Positions 45,554 through 56,686 of a stretch of 64,000 bases of DNA are shown here, piece by piece. The position numbers were made by a program, and so were the translations under genes. The notes under the pieces are model-generated. The model was not told the DNA's origin, made no database searches, and was given only the letters and a program-made list of their open reading frames with translations. This DNA is from Atkinsonella hypoxylon (lineage: Eukaryota; Ascomycota; Sordariomycetes; Hypocreales; Clavicipitaceae): positions 1-64,000 of the forward strand of contig JFHB01000045.1 of NCBI GenBank assembly GCA_000729835.1, read 5' to 3'. Positions within the stretch are counted from its first letter, which is position 1. Each line of letters starts with the position of its first letter.

Positions 45554-48169
45554 CCCTTCTTTGTCATTCGACAACCCGCAGTCCGACGGACCTACGACCT
45601 ACGCCTACGCACAGCCGTCGCACACACATACACTAGGTACCTAGGCAGGTAGGTACATAGGTACATATCATACATGACATGTATGTACTCGCGCACCCAC
45701 CATATCCCGGACTTCTGGCCTGATTATGACTGTGATTGTGATTGTGACCGAGACTGCACGGCTTGGTAGGGCTCTGCACTGCAGCCACCACAGCATGCGG
45801 AGGAGATATGTACTTGCACTGCAAAGCGAGATGTCAAATGAAGTGAGTTCAACTACACAAAGTACCTAGGTACCAACGCGCATCAAAACGGATTCTGGTG
45901 TCAGTGACACTTCACTTTTGCTATCAAAATGCAAGACAGTATGAGCGATCTATGACTATGATTGTTGTGTCTTATCAGAGCTCACAAGCGCATGACTGAC
46001 ACCAGAATCCGGGTTGGAGCGTAATGGTACATAGTACCGTACCTGCCTAGGTACCTAGGTACCTCAACCAAAGGTTCTTGACAGAGGTACGAGTTGAAAT
46101 GGGGGTAGGTAAACATTTCAACCTCAAACATAATTACGGTTCGGTTGGTCGATGCATTCTCGGCTAGTCCGCTGACCTGGTCAATTGCTTCTTCCTCGCT
46201 CAACGTAATCGGTCTCTTCTGTTTATTCCCTCCCACCGGCTTGCTTTTTTTTTTTTTCCTTTTTTTTGGTTCATGCCAGATTCCATGAATCACATAGCGT
46301 CTCTGCCCCACTGGACTTCCATATGGTCGACAAATAATTCGGGACATTGTGCCTCTGCTGCCAGCGGTAAAGGTGGCCACGATGTCCTAACTAATCTGTC
46401 AACACCCTGCCTTGTCTTGGAAGTTCTTGAATCCGTTTCCACTCTTGAAGCTAGGATCGACGTTGCCTAGGCGGCACTAAGGGGCACCTAAAACCTCTCG
46501 CTTGACGGTACCTTGTCCGCATCCTGCCCCACCGGCCACCAGCTTGACCAGGATCAGGATCAACTCGTCTTCTTTTTGTTTCCGTTGCAACCTTACTTTA
46601 GGCCGTACAACACCCTGTCCCCTAAACAACAGAAAATTGTATTCGTCCAGCTTCGAATTTGCACTCTATGCAACTCTCAACCCCCCAACAACCGATCCAG
46701 ATCGGTACAAGACATTGTCGCTGAGGAACCCTCGATTTCTGAATAACGTTTCAGATCGGATCGGCCAAGTTCCGGGAAATGCATACATGTAGCGCGCTTT
46801 CACCACACGGCAATTCGACATTTGCAAATGAAAACTGCTGATTGGCGTCACAATCTGCTCACGAGCTCTTCAGTGTGATCAAAATGCCGCAAGTGAGGCG
46901 ACGGAGTTTTCCTCTTGAATGTTTAGCCTTCATCGAAAGTCGTTGTCTCCCATGTCTCATGAGGACTCCTGCAACTAGTTCTGTGCCACAATGGCTTGCC
47001 TGCCACTGCTGCCCAACTTCTTCGATATGCACTCAATGTGACGTACTGCAGCAGAGGGACTTGCTGTTGTGCACATAGATTGCCTGTACGTGCCTATAAC
47101 CTATAAGCCAAAGTATTCCATCTGTACGACGGATTGGAATCTTGTACCCTTTTGCGGGGAAAGGGAGCGCGGTTAGTCTAGTGGTGACAAACGTTGGCAG
47201 TGGCTTAGTCAGCGACCGTTACACTCAATAGGCACAATGTGTGTGACACAACTTGACCCAGCCAATGCAATGCTCCATCGGCCATCCACGCGTTTATCAA
47301 TAACCCTCTCTGGCCGGCAAATTACTGGTCCATTCGAGATTGAGTCGATATCCTGATGTGAAAGCGATAATGGCTCTATCATGTGCTCTTGCCCTCGATT
47401 TCTGGGCCGCGTCTGAAAGCCATCGTGGTGAAGCAAGCAAGTGCTCAGCTGTGAAAACAAAGTAGAACCAAATGTAGAATGCCGTATTGGAAAAGAGTTG
47501 CGGAGTACGTTGACAAACTAAAGTTGCGCCTCAGCGCCACAGACGACTTGCAGAATCGGCTTCATCAACGTCGATACCAGAGTCCGAGCTGGCTCCAAAG
47601 ACAAGATCTCTCTAGGGTACTTGTCCTGCAGCATTCATCAGCGCTGTAAAAGAAGTACTAGCAAGCATTAGCCTCTTACTGGCGATGAAGGGCATTCTTA
47701 ATAAGGGGTCTATAGATGCTACAGTTTGGCTGCTGTAATGCTTTTAATATGTAACAATAGTTAAATCTGAATTTTTGCTAGAATTGTTGCTACTAGGGGT
47801 GTTGCATAATTTCTAATGGTTCCATCCTATACCTCTCTGGTATAGTTATACGCAGCCTGAACCGGGATCGACCGTCGGTTAGAGGGAGTTCGCGAAATCC
47901 ACATTCGATAACGTAACGCGAGCTTTGAACGGATTACCAAGTCCGGCAGCACGCTATGAGGCAAGATTATCAAGCTTTCTCAAGAAGAAATCATGATGCA
48001 TATGATCTATCAAGTTTGTGACGCGTACCACGTCATAAACATAGGTCGCCAAGGCCGAGGAAACTAGCCGATTGAAAAGTATCATAGCCTCAATATTATA
48101 CATGACGCTAAGAATTCGGTCTATACAAAAAGGGAGGATCGGGCCCTTACTCACGGCATCTGACGTCCA

Positions 48170-49384
48170 TTATGACTGCCTCATAACCAGCATCACCAGA
48201 CTTCCAGCGACAGCTGCGCCCGCCAGCGCTCCCTGCAACGCTAAGGCGGATGCATCTTTCATTCGCAGGTTGATTGTCCTCTCGCTACATAGGTCTGCTG
48301 CAACGCCTTTCCACTGCGCAGGATCCTTGATGATGTCTGTCCAAGGCCCCTGTATAGAAGCCGAGCCATCAACTTCGATTCCGAGGGTCGCTGGCAATGC
48401 GACATCTGGCGCAGCCTGTGAAGATTCGTAGTCTCGCTTGGCCAACGTCAACTTGACGGCCTCAAGTTCACCACGAACCTGTTCCAAAACCCTCGTCTCT
48501 TCCTCTACTACACCCTTGACAAGCCTCCTCCGCCGCCACGGTTCGGCAAAGAACTGCAGTACCACAAAGAGCACAAAGTTCATTCCCATCAGACCCCATG
48601 TCCCCCAGGTACTGGCCCGCCGGATCCTGTCACTCCAGATTTGCTCTTCATGGTAGCGCTTCAATATGCCTGCATTCAGGCGCTGACTCAGACTCTGTTC
48701 CTCCATCTCCGCTTCTGTCAAAGATTCTTGTGCCTTAGCAACCTCGCCTTCTAACTCATGGTCCGTTCTATACAGTTCCGTGAATCGTTCCAAGTCGATC
48801 GGTGACCATGTGTCTTTTCGTGCCAGCAGGGTGGTTACTTCTCGTTGCGTGGTAGCTCGTTTTGTATTGGATGACTTGTAGGCTTGCCGTGCGGTGCGGA
48901 CTTTGATGTGAGCTTCGGCTAACTGCGCTTCCAGTACCTCGTTTTCTTTTTTGATGGCTTCAATCGCCGAGTAGCCAGTTATGTCATTCAGGGTTTGCGA
49001 AGCCGTCAGGACACGCGCTTGAACATTATCCATCACATGGCTGAACTTCTGATTCAGGTTGCTTCGACGACTATCTGTTACGGATGGAAGCTCAATTGTA
49101 GGAGATGGCGCCTCGTCCGCCGCCTGCTTCGTTTCCGAGCCTGTGTCCGCTTTGTTTGTCGCAGTCTGCCGAAGCTCTGGGTCTTCAGAAGAACTCTTTG
49201 AAGAGAGAAATCTGGACGAGAGCGTAATTGCTTGACAATCGACTTTGCTAAAGGTTGTCCGGCTATCCGACAATCTCGGTAGTCGTGTTGGGCTTGTTGG
49301 TACGACCGTCACCCCTCGTCGCATCAAGATTCGTCGTCTGCCTGCTAGAGCCAACCGCAACGCTGACGTACTAAAAGGCTGCAT
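48170..49384 (-). CDS. she9: She9/Mdm33, mitochondrial inner-membrane protein
   Basis: A single-exon gene of 404 residues. The N-terminus (MQPFSTSALRLALAGRRRIL) is a mitochondrial presequence. A long coiled coil spans about residues 140-250. A transmembrane helix at about 259-280 (WGTWGLMGMNFVLFVVLQFF) is followed by EPWRRRRL, the best-conserved part of the She9/Mdm33 family. A second hydrophobic segment lies near the C-terminus (about 380-400). In yeast, Mdm33 is an inner-membrane protein facing the matrix that shapes mitochondria and affects inner-membrane fission and phospholipid balance. The start at 49384 is chosen because it begins the presequence; the frame runs farther upstream without family resemblance. 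The gene is divergent from the HAD phosphatase gene. Confidence 0.88.
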   Translation of the reverse strand: MQPFSTSALRLALAGRRRILMRRGVTVVPTSPTRLPRLSDSRTTFSKVDCQAITLSSRFLSSKSSSEDPELRQTATNKADTGSETKQAADEAPSPTIELPSVTDSRRSNLNQKFSHVMDNVQARVLTASQTLNDITGYSAIEAIKKENEVLEAQLAEAHIKVRTARQAYKSSNTKRATTQREVTTLLARKDTWSPIDLERFTELYRTDHELEGEVAKAQESLTEAEMEEQSLSQRLNAGILKRYHEEQIWSDRIRRASTWGTWGLMGMNFVLFVVLQFFAEPWRRRRLVKGVVEEETRVLEQVRGELEAVKLTLAKRDYESSQAAPDVALPATLGIEVDGSASIQGPWTDIIKDPAQWKGVAADLCSERTINLRMKDASALALQGALAGAAVAGSLVMLVMRQS

Positions 49385-50090
49385 CGCTGTTGGGAATATC
49401 GAGCCCACCTTCGACCAGCAGCGATGTGTGCCTATCGGCTTGGTGATCTCAAGAATCCCATGCCCGACGATGTTGGCTAGCGTTGAGCTCCGACAGCACC
49501 GTTCGGTTTTCTGCCGCCTCGCGGCCCTCCACACTACAAGCTCCAGCCACAACACCTCTGACCGCCTTCAGGAAGGCAAAGCACAGGCCGACAGGGCCGA
49601 CGCTCGGCGGCCGGCTGCTGCAGGGGCACCGGCCAGTGGGGCATGCGGAATCCGCCCTGTGCTTGGCCGCTGCCAGCATCGCCAGCCCCACCCTCCATGA
49701 CGACGCTCCGGCGGCCGCCTCAATTGGCGTCACGGCCAGTCGTAAAGTCGCAATTTGAAGTGAGGAAATTTCGGTCTGCTGAGTTGGGATTCTGTTGTTT
49801 CAAAAATCTACTGGGCCTGGCTACAGTTGAATTGGACACAATACCCCTTAATCACTGACATCTTGGGACTCAGATTCCACTTGATTTGTCTCTCTTCCAC
49901 GGTCTTCCTATTCTTCAAATTCTGCCCCTCGTTGCCCCTCGTTGCCCCTCCATCGTTTCTCTGCCCAGAGAGCGGTTTTCTGTGCCCCGGAATCGCAGCC
50001 CAGGGAGGAAGTACGACCAACACAGTCATTGCGAGCCTTGTCCTACCACATTTATTTGCAAATTACGAGACCGGCTTTCTTTCAACCAAG
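49385..50090. other. Divergent promoter spacer, she9 and HAD phosphatase genes
   Basis: No gene is called. There is a triple TGCCCCTCGT repeat near 49924-49950 and a CT-rich leader for the HAD gene. GC-rich overlapping frames (49449-49760, both strands) have Ala/Ser/Pro-rich composition without family resemblance. Confidence 0.55.
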
Positions 50091-50984
50091 ATGGGCGCAG
50101 TCCGCACCGACACTCCGGCGCTCGCCACCAATCCCAAATTCATCTTCTTCACTGACTTCGACGGCACAGTTACTACTGCCGACTCGAATGATTTTATGAC
50201 TGACAACCTCGGCTTCGGAGTTGAGAAACGCCGCCAGGGCAACAAGGATGTTCTCTTCGGCAAAATGCATTTTCGCGATTCATTCCAGGAGATGATGGAC
50301 AGCATCACCACGCCGTACAATGAGTGCATCGACATCCTGCTGCAGAACATCAAGCTCGACCCCGGCTTCAAGGAGTTCTACGACTGGTCGCGAGAGAACA
50401 ATGTTCCGATTGTTATTCTCAGCGGTGGCATGACGCCGGTAATTCGAGCCTTGCTGGACAATCTGTTGGGTCCCGGCTGGGATATCCAGATCGTGAGTAA
50501 CGACGTACGACCTCGTGAAGGCAAGAGCATTAACGATAGGGGTGGCTGGCGAATCGAGTTCCATGATGACAGGTAGGCTTTGTGATTCCCCTCGTACTCG
50601 ATTGGGGAAGCGATTGAGAATCTAAATACCGGCAAATTCAGCATCCACGGCCACGACAAGTCAATTGAGATCCGAAAGTATTCCGTATTACCTAACCGAC
50701 CCGTCATGTTTTATGCTGGTGACGGAGTATCCGACCTCTCAGCTGCCAAGGAGACTGATTTGTTATTTGCGAAGGCTGAAAAGGGTAGGTGGCTGCGGAG
50801 TGGAAGCCAAAAAAAAAAAAAAGTTCCAGTTGCTAATGCCTTGGTCTCAGATCTGGTCACCTACTGCGAAAACGAGAAAGTCCCCTTTGTCACCTTCAGA
50901 GACTGGACAAGCATTACTCAAACAGTCAAGGATATTGCTGCTGGAAAGCTTACCTTGAAGGATGCTGCCAAAGGACGCATCTGA
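50091..50984 (+). CDS. HAD-superfamily phosphatase (yeast YNL010W-like)
   Basis: Three exons: 50091-50572, 50642-50784 and 50851-50984, giving 252 residues. Donors are GTAGGC and GTAGGT; acceptors are TTCAG and CTCAG. HAD motif I is DFDGTVT with nucleophile D22 and acid/base D24. Motif II is VILSGGM, and the C-terminal acidic motif is GDGVSDLSAA. The NDFMTDNLGFG block and small helical cap place it with the yeast YNL010W and phosphoserine-phosphatase-like group, cytosolic phosphatases of small phospho-metabolites. The substrate here is not known. Intron 2 contains a 13-nt A-run. The ATG MGAVRTD opens the family homology; the frame is open for 88 codons upstream, but that part reads as leader. 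Confidence 0.88.
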
Positions 50985-51787
50985 TGTGGAATGCTCAGCA
51001 ACATTGGACTGAAAAAAAGGGGTCAAAATAGCAGCAGGTAGGTGCCGGAATCCATGACTGCAAGTGCGGCTGCATCAGAGCCTTGTCAGATTCGGAAGTC
51101 GGCAGCTTTAGTGAACATATTTTATTTGAAGTGCAACCAAGCGAATGCGCAGCTTTATCTGAGAGCTGGCCACCACAGAAGAGCTTGATCTAGTCTAGCC
51201 AAACAGCCTCGTATGGTGAGGCGTGATTAGGATACTTGAGTGAACTGTACAAGTTTATGGAGGAATTGGAAGATATCCAGCCGAATTTGAACATGCATCC
51301 TTCAGAGGTGTCGCTCAAGTACATGTCATCCGTCAGGCCGTTGGGATTACTGTTCGATTCTTCTTCCCAAAACACAACCCTTCATGCTTCGGCAGAACCA
51401 AGCGCTACAGGGACCTGGTATAATGCCGCAGTTTCTCTATATTTATCAAGGGACCATGTCTATAAAGCCTCGCCCTGTCGCGGAAGTAATGATACCCGCC
51501 CTTTGTGTCCTAGCCAACAAAAATGGCCAAACCTGCGGAAATGCCCAGCCATTCAATAAATAAAAATAAATAAATAAACTAACTTCATTTCGTACACAAA
51601 TTCCAGTCAGCGGGAGCTCCTTATTGCAATTCATATTCCCGACCGTCGAACAGCCGTTCCCCAGTGAGTGGACCCGTTTAACCGTTGACCGCTCAGCAAC
51701 CGCCACATTGATCCGCACGCAGCCCACCATCTCTTATTGACTACGCACCAAAACTGCGACGACACTTGAGCCTCACAATTCACCAAC
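50985..51787. other. Spacer between the HAD phosphatase and EIF1AD-like genes
   Basis: An 800 bp spacer between two genes on the same strand. A short 107-codon plus frame (51236-51559) shows no domain. AAATAAA-rich DNA lies near 51555-51580. No gene is called. Confidence 0.55.
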
Positions 51788-52268
51788 ATGGGAAGACCTA
51801 AACGCAGCGTCCTCGCCGCGGCCGAGGAAACACTCACGCCGCCCGACGCCCTCGCGCCCAACCAGTCACTAGCGCGCGTCGTCAGACCCAAAGGCAATAA
51901 TCTCTACACTTGCGAGCTGCCCAATAAGGAGCTCCTTGTCCTGGAGCTAGCGCAGCGCTTCCGCAATACAATATGGATCAAGAAACGCGGCTTCGTGCTT
52001 GCCGAGCGCTACGAAAAAGGATCCAACGACAGTCGTGCCGACGGTGAAATCGTGAATGTGGTTCGGGACGAGAAACTTTGGCGCAAGCAGCCGTATTGGT
52101 ATGTTGGGAGATGGTCGCCGTCGACTATGCTTCCTCGGTGCCTTTGCTCTAGTGCTGACATATGCCACGTCTAGGCCCAAGGAGTTTGCCAAAAATACAT
52201 TCGACTTTAGTGACGAGGACGAATCCAATGTTGGAAAAATGCCTCCGAGTGACTCGGAGGAAGATTGA
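51788..52268 (+). CDS. EIF1AD-like S1/eIF1A-domain protein
   Basis: Two exons: 51788-52098 and 52175-52268, giving 134 residues. The donor is GTATGT and the acceptor TCTAG; the junction gives KQPYWPKEFAK. An S1/IF1-type OB-fold spans about residues 25-95, with NLYTCELPNKELLVLELAQRF and FRNTIWIKKRGFVLAE typical of the EIF1AD group. The tail is acidic (FSDEDE, PPSDSEED). The fold indicates RNA binding; human EIF1AD is nuclear. Its fungal role is not established. The gene converges on alg3 with only 62 bp between the stop codons. Confidence 0.85.
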
Positions 52269-52330
52269 AGTCGTAACGCCTTTTTTATTCGGTACCAAGC
52301 AAATGCGTCATATCATTTATCATCTACGAA

Positions 52331-53838
52331 TCACCTACTCTTCTTCGTCTCCTTTGCTTCTTCGCCGTCTCCCGCCTTGGTTGGCTTAAGAGTGCCCAAA
52401 TATACCAGTACCACCGTTATAAGCAGTACGTTTACTGCAGCTGTCGAGCTAATATCTGTGCTGGGGAAGGTATTCCATGCTGCCTCTTGGATTCCCCACA
52501 GCAGGTAGTTGGCGGGAACACTTGGCCAGGCCTTCCAGAGCAGATATGGCGTTGCCCAAGCGAGATAGGCATAGAATTGGTAATGGAGTGATCTGGCAAA
52601 AAGGAGGCCAATGACATTCGCAGACAGCATCGTTGTCATAACATACTCGGGGGTAACGCTGTTGGAGACACGGACCTCCTCGGCTTTACTGAACGGTGAT
52701 TTGCCGCGGAGCATAGGGGCAATCAGAGACGGCAGTGAGCGATTTGCAGGCTGGAGCCACCGCGCGATAACGAAGATCAAAAGCACCAATGCATGGAGAG
52801 TCAGCAGTGTCAGCGCAAATTGTTTGCTGAGGAATACTTCTTCTCCTAGCATGCGCCAATTCACAGTCCACTCAAACTTGAATTGTCGAGAAAGCTCGAA
52901 TGCTCTGGCCAGATAGCCCTTCCAGTTGGTAGATAGGAATGGAATAGCCATGGCAATTTGCATCTGCCCCATTAAAGAAGCTAGTCGCAGGCTGCCGCCA
53001 AACCCTCTGCCTAGGAAAAGCACAACCGCTACGGCTGGAAGCGAGATCAGCAGCGACATCTTGATACCCAATCCCCAGCTATACGCTATGCTTCCAAGTG
53101 TCCACTGTCGATTCTGGAAACACCATATGGCAAACCAGAAGAAGAAGGTGGCGAAGCAATCGTTGAAGCACCGGAGAACAAACACGCTGTGCAAACGTTT
53201 CGATAGAATTAACAGCGGGAAGATGTAAGGCGGGACCTGATGGTCGATAAACTCATTAGCATTGATCGATAGCACACTGGGTGACGACACGCGGATTGGG
53301 AGTAGGAAGACAGTCGACCGACCTTGGCATTCCAATAGCACAGCATAACCACTGCCAGCGTAGCCATGTACAACACCGCAAACAGCTGCTGCGCGAGCAG
53401 GATATTCTTCCCATGATCCGTAAGGTAGTATAGTCCAGTGTATGTATAGACGTGAGCGGCCGGGTAGACTAGCGGTCCCGTACCACCCTCCATCTTGGTA
53501 TAGTCACGTTCGCCCGAGACGAATTGCGAAATCTGTTCCATGTAGGCTACCCAGTCGATTTCGGTATCTGCAAAGCACAACCCCGGTAAGCAGTTCTTTC
53601 CCGTGTCTTCCTTTTCACCACTGGATGGATAGTCCCATGGGTGGGTGAAGGGGGAGGGCCAACAGGCCCTGCGTAATTCGCACTCACATGGGATTTTCCA
53701 GACAATCAAGGCGCATAGCACTGCGTCGCCAAGCCATAGGGCGAGGGGGATGAGTTTGGAGAGCGCATGACGCCCGGACGCGACGTCGAGTGCAAAACGC
53801 CACACTTGCTTGTGCAGAGGCTCGTCTGGCGGCGCCAT
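52331..53838 (-). CDS. alg3: Alg3, dolichyl-P-Man:Man5GlcNAc2-PP-dolichol alpha-1,3-mannosyltransferase
   Basis: Three exons: 53838-53688, 53567-53323 and 53236-52331, giving 433 residues. Donors are GTGAGT and GTCGGT; acceptors are TGCAG and ATCAG. The signature lumenal loop is present: YTEIDWVAYMEQ, then DYTKMEGGTGPLVYPAAHVY. Next come RLHSVFVLRCFNDC and ten or more hydrophobic helices. Alg3 adds the first Dol-P-Man-dependent mannose to the lipid-linked oligosaccharide in the ER lumen, which commits the glycan to the Man9 branch. The C-terminus ends in Lys/Arg (KETKKSR), with an ER-retention-like KKXX-type tail pattern that is only approximate. Introns 1 and 2 both carry good splice signals. 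Confidence 0.94.
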
Positions 53839-54298
53839 AGTGTTGCTGCGCCAGGAAGGGAAAGAGGGAGGAGGAGAGGGGGTCGTGACGAGTTGGAATG
53901 GGGTAGAGCACGTTGCGCGGCGCTGTTTGTACTCTTCAGATCGCGTGGCATTTTAGATTGGGGGGGGAGCTGTCAGGGAGCCGTCAGGGAGCTGTCAGGG
54001 AGCTTGGTGGACAGGGGCGTGTGATTGGCAGGGCAGAGTTGGATATGGAAACGTCGATCAAACAGGCTTCTTTAATCCTGTCTGATTTGATTGCCTGCAT
54101 TCAACATCACACATGTCTGAGCTTCAATACTGAGTGCAAAACTCCGAGGAAAAAAAAAAAAAAAAAAATTTGAATTCCTCCTTCGTTTTCCAGGATTGTC
54201 GGTGTATCGTTCTTCTTCGTCGGTATGCTCAACGCTTACTTAAACTACATGCAGCTGTCCGTTCCAGTCTCTCCAACCCGCATCGTCGCCACGCTACG
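53839..54298. other. alg3 promoter region and D-amino-acid oxidase 3' flank
   Basis: A 460 bp spacer between two minus-strand genes. It contains a short GCTGTCAGGGA direct repeat (about 53969-54003, three copies) and an A-run near 54151-54168. No gene is seen. Confidence 0.55.
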
Positions 54299-55661
54299 CT
54301 ACTCCCAAGAAAACAGCTTTGGCTCATCCGTCAACGTCTCGCCATTGTCCCTCCGTATCGCATTCACCAGCTCAACGACACCTTCTGCGCACCCATACGA
54401 GCCCTGATACCCCCAGCCGGCATGTCCGTAATTATGCACAACCCACGTCCCATCGTCCAGCTTCTCCTTCTCTACCCTAACACCAGATTTCCTGTACGGC
54501 CTCAACCCGGCAGCGTGCCTCACGACGCTCAGCCCTTCAATGCCCTTGCCGCCCGCAATCTCGGGGCATACATCCACGATCCGTCGCATGATGCGCACCG
54601 CAATGTTCGGATCCGGCACAGACTCCCAGTTGCCAATGTCGTATGTCCCTCCCAAAACGGTACCACCCCCGGCGGGACGTTGCATGGCGTAGACCAACTC
54701 TGTTTTACCGTCTTCGGTTCCAGACGTGGCGAACATGGGATGGATCTCGTTGCGCACGAGGACGATTTGACCGCGTGAAGGAGCCAGGGACTCGTCTTGT
54801 ACGCCGCCGAGCTTAAGGGACCCAAGACCGGTTGCATTGATGAGAATGGACGCTTCTTTCCCTGTGTGACTCTTCTTTTTGGCATCCTTGATATGCGTCA
54901 AGACGGCTCGTTTGAAGACGACTCCGTTGCGAAGACATTGTCCCACGAGCCACTGGAGGTACATGGCTGTGTTGATGCAGACACTCTTGAATTCACAGCC
55001 AGAGTCGTGGCCTGGTGGAATCTCAGTTGCGTCTAGTTCTCTGTAGTCTGGCATGACATGCCGGAACCATGGGTCACGCTGGAACATGAGGTCCATGGGA
55101 CAAGATGGACCTTGCATATCCTTTTCTCGCCTGAACAAGCGCGAGGCTGCGCAAAGGTCAGCACGATCTGGAACGCCGCCTGTTGCTTATGGTCTTCCGG
55201 AACCAGACGTGTAAGAATTCCGACTTACTCTGAAAGTGAATACCCGCCTCGGGGACCTCCTCAGTAAGTCGCTTCAACTCTGGCCATGTCCGTCTCTCCC
55301 ATCTGCTGTCCTCCTCCATGGACATGCTACAGGTTTGTCGAGTCAGCTGCTTACCTTTGTGACCTGAATGATGCCCATCAAGGGCGCAGAAAAGATGGGC
55401 ATCACATTGCCCGATTTTGATAGCCTTGATAGTTACTCACGGCAAGAAATTGGCCCCAGCCCACGGCGACGCATATTCAATGTCGTAATCGCCGGGCATA
55501 TGCTTCGCAATGACCGTCACGGAATTCGCCTTGCTCTTCGAAAGTAGCAAGGCTGACGTGAGGCCACTGACGCCCGCACTGCTACTACGTCAGCCCGAGC
55601 TTGCGGGACCCTTGAATCCGTTCGTTTGATCTTACCCCGCCACCACGATGACGTTGGACAT
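54299..55661 (-). CDS. D-amino-acid oxidase (FAD-dependent)
   Basis: Four exons: 55661-55636, 55578-55441, 55326-55229 and 55146-54299, giving 369 residues, usual for the family. Donors are GTAAGA, GTGAGT and GTAAGT; acceptors are AGCAG, TGTAG and CGCAG. Exons 1 and 2 join to form the FAD-binding Rossmann motif VIVVAGAGVSGLTSALLLS. The substrate-side block EYASPWAGANFLP follows, then the late INATGLGSLKLGG stretch and the C-terminal signature VHNYGHAGWGYQGSYG. The enzyme oxidises D-amino acids to keto acids, ammonia and hydrogen peroxide. Many fungal members carry a C-terminal SKL-type peroxisomal signal; this one ends KLFSWE and has none. The acceptor of exon 4 was chosen for frame and is the least certain junction. 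Confidence 0.9.
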
Positions 55662-56644
55662 GGTGATCCCTCGTTATCGTCGCTAAACAATCGACGATGA
55701 AGAAGGCCTCAAGATTCCGTACGTGTAGGTTCTCTTTGAAGAAACTCACATGTCCAAGGCGAACAGAATTTTCCCGGTGTCGGCTCAAATCCCCGCATTC
55801 GTAGTGGTGGTGGGGTCTAGAGTCGTCAACCCCATGAAGTTCCAGGCTCATGTGAATACAGCCTTTAGCAATCTAGAAGGAATGACTTCTGGTGGACTAC
55901 GTGACTGATGGTGCGCAGGTTTTGCATAATGGAATATATTTCAACTTTCCAGTAAAAAAGCTTCGACATGCCTAGATGTTAATATGTATTGAAATCCTGC
56001 TATCTAGGCTCGTGTGTCGTAGTCGTTTCCAGTGCCTGAAACAAATAAAGATACTGCAAGAACACTACCAAAAGATTCAACAGCCAAATATAGAAAGGAG
56101 GTAACGGTTTCGGCAATAGCTACCCAGGTATAATTCTTAGATGCCCAACTCAGCGAGGTACTTGGAAAGCCACGTGGCATTGCAGTAGGATGAAGCAGCG
56201 GAACAATGGAACTCTAGTGGAAGGTAACTAGGTAGTTAATGTCTGCAGGTGTGTAAGTGGTCCTGCAGCCCTCACAGATGTGAAAGTCTACAGCTCAACT
56301 GAGGTTTGGATGGAACTTGACTTGTCGATAACCGCCGCAGAGGGCGAAGAGGGAGCGGTTTTGGACCCCACGCCCGTGTTGTGCGACTCTATTCCGTAAA
56401 CGCTGCCCTGAAACTGAAACCAAAGAAAGTAGAATCAATCTGAGAAGCGTTGTCCAATCCCAAACAGCTGAATTTAAAGAAGATTGCCTCTAACTAGTTA
56501 ACTGACTATTTGATGTATGTCGCGAGGAAAAATTGAGACACGGAGAAACACGGCGGCGCCCGGTTGTGTGAGCCGGGGTTGGTTGCCTAGCCATGAGCCG
56601 CCTCTAATTCTCGACGAAAGCTCCCAAGTAAATTCCAAGTGCAG

Positions 56645-56686
56645 TACGGAGTACGGAGTACGGAGTACGGAATACTCCGTCCGTAT
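56645..56686. repeat. Tandem TACGGAG units with inverted TACTCCGT arm
   Basis: Three overlapping TACGGAGTA copies (7-bp period) are followed by TACGGAATACTCCGTCCGTA, so the right end can fold back on the left. It is the densest occurrence of a motif scattered through the spacers. Confidence 0.85.

Larger units (their letters stand above)
44855..48169. other. 3.3 kb spacer upstream of pkc1
   Basis: No gene is called. The pkc1 leader and promoter fall at the left, with GA (45018-45042), CTGTCCTGTG (45285-45325), CT (45496-45532) and TA (45533-45551) repeats. CCTAGGTA-type motifs recur at 45634-45668, 45865-45873 and 46043-46066. The right half (about 47600-48100) is AT-rich with no open frame of note. 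A box-A-like TTAGTCTAGTGGTGA at 47172-47187 has no matching B-box. Confidence 0.6.

Noticed and set aside
47172..47220. Box-A-like TTAGTCTAGTGGTGA suggesting a tRNA
   Set aside because: No B-box at the right distance and no acceptor-stem pairing.
49449..49760. Ala/Ser-rich frames between she9 and the HAD gene
   Set aside because: They overlap on both strands in GC-rich DNA, with no family resemblance; treated as leader or promoter.
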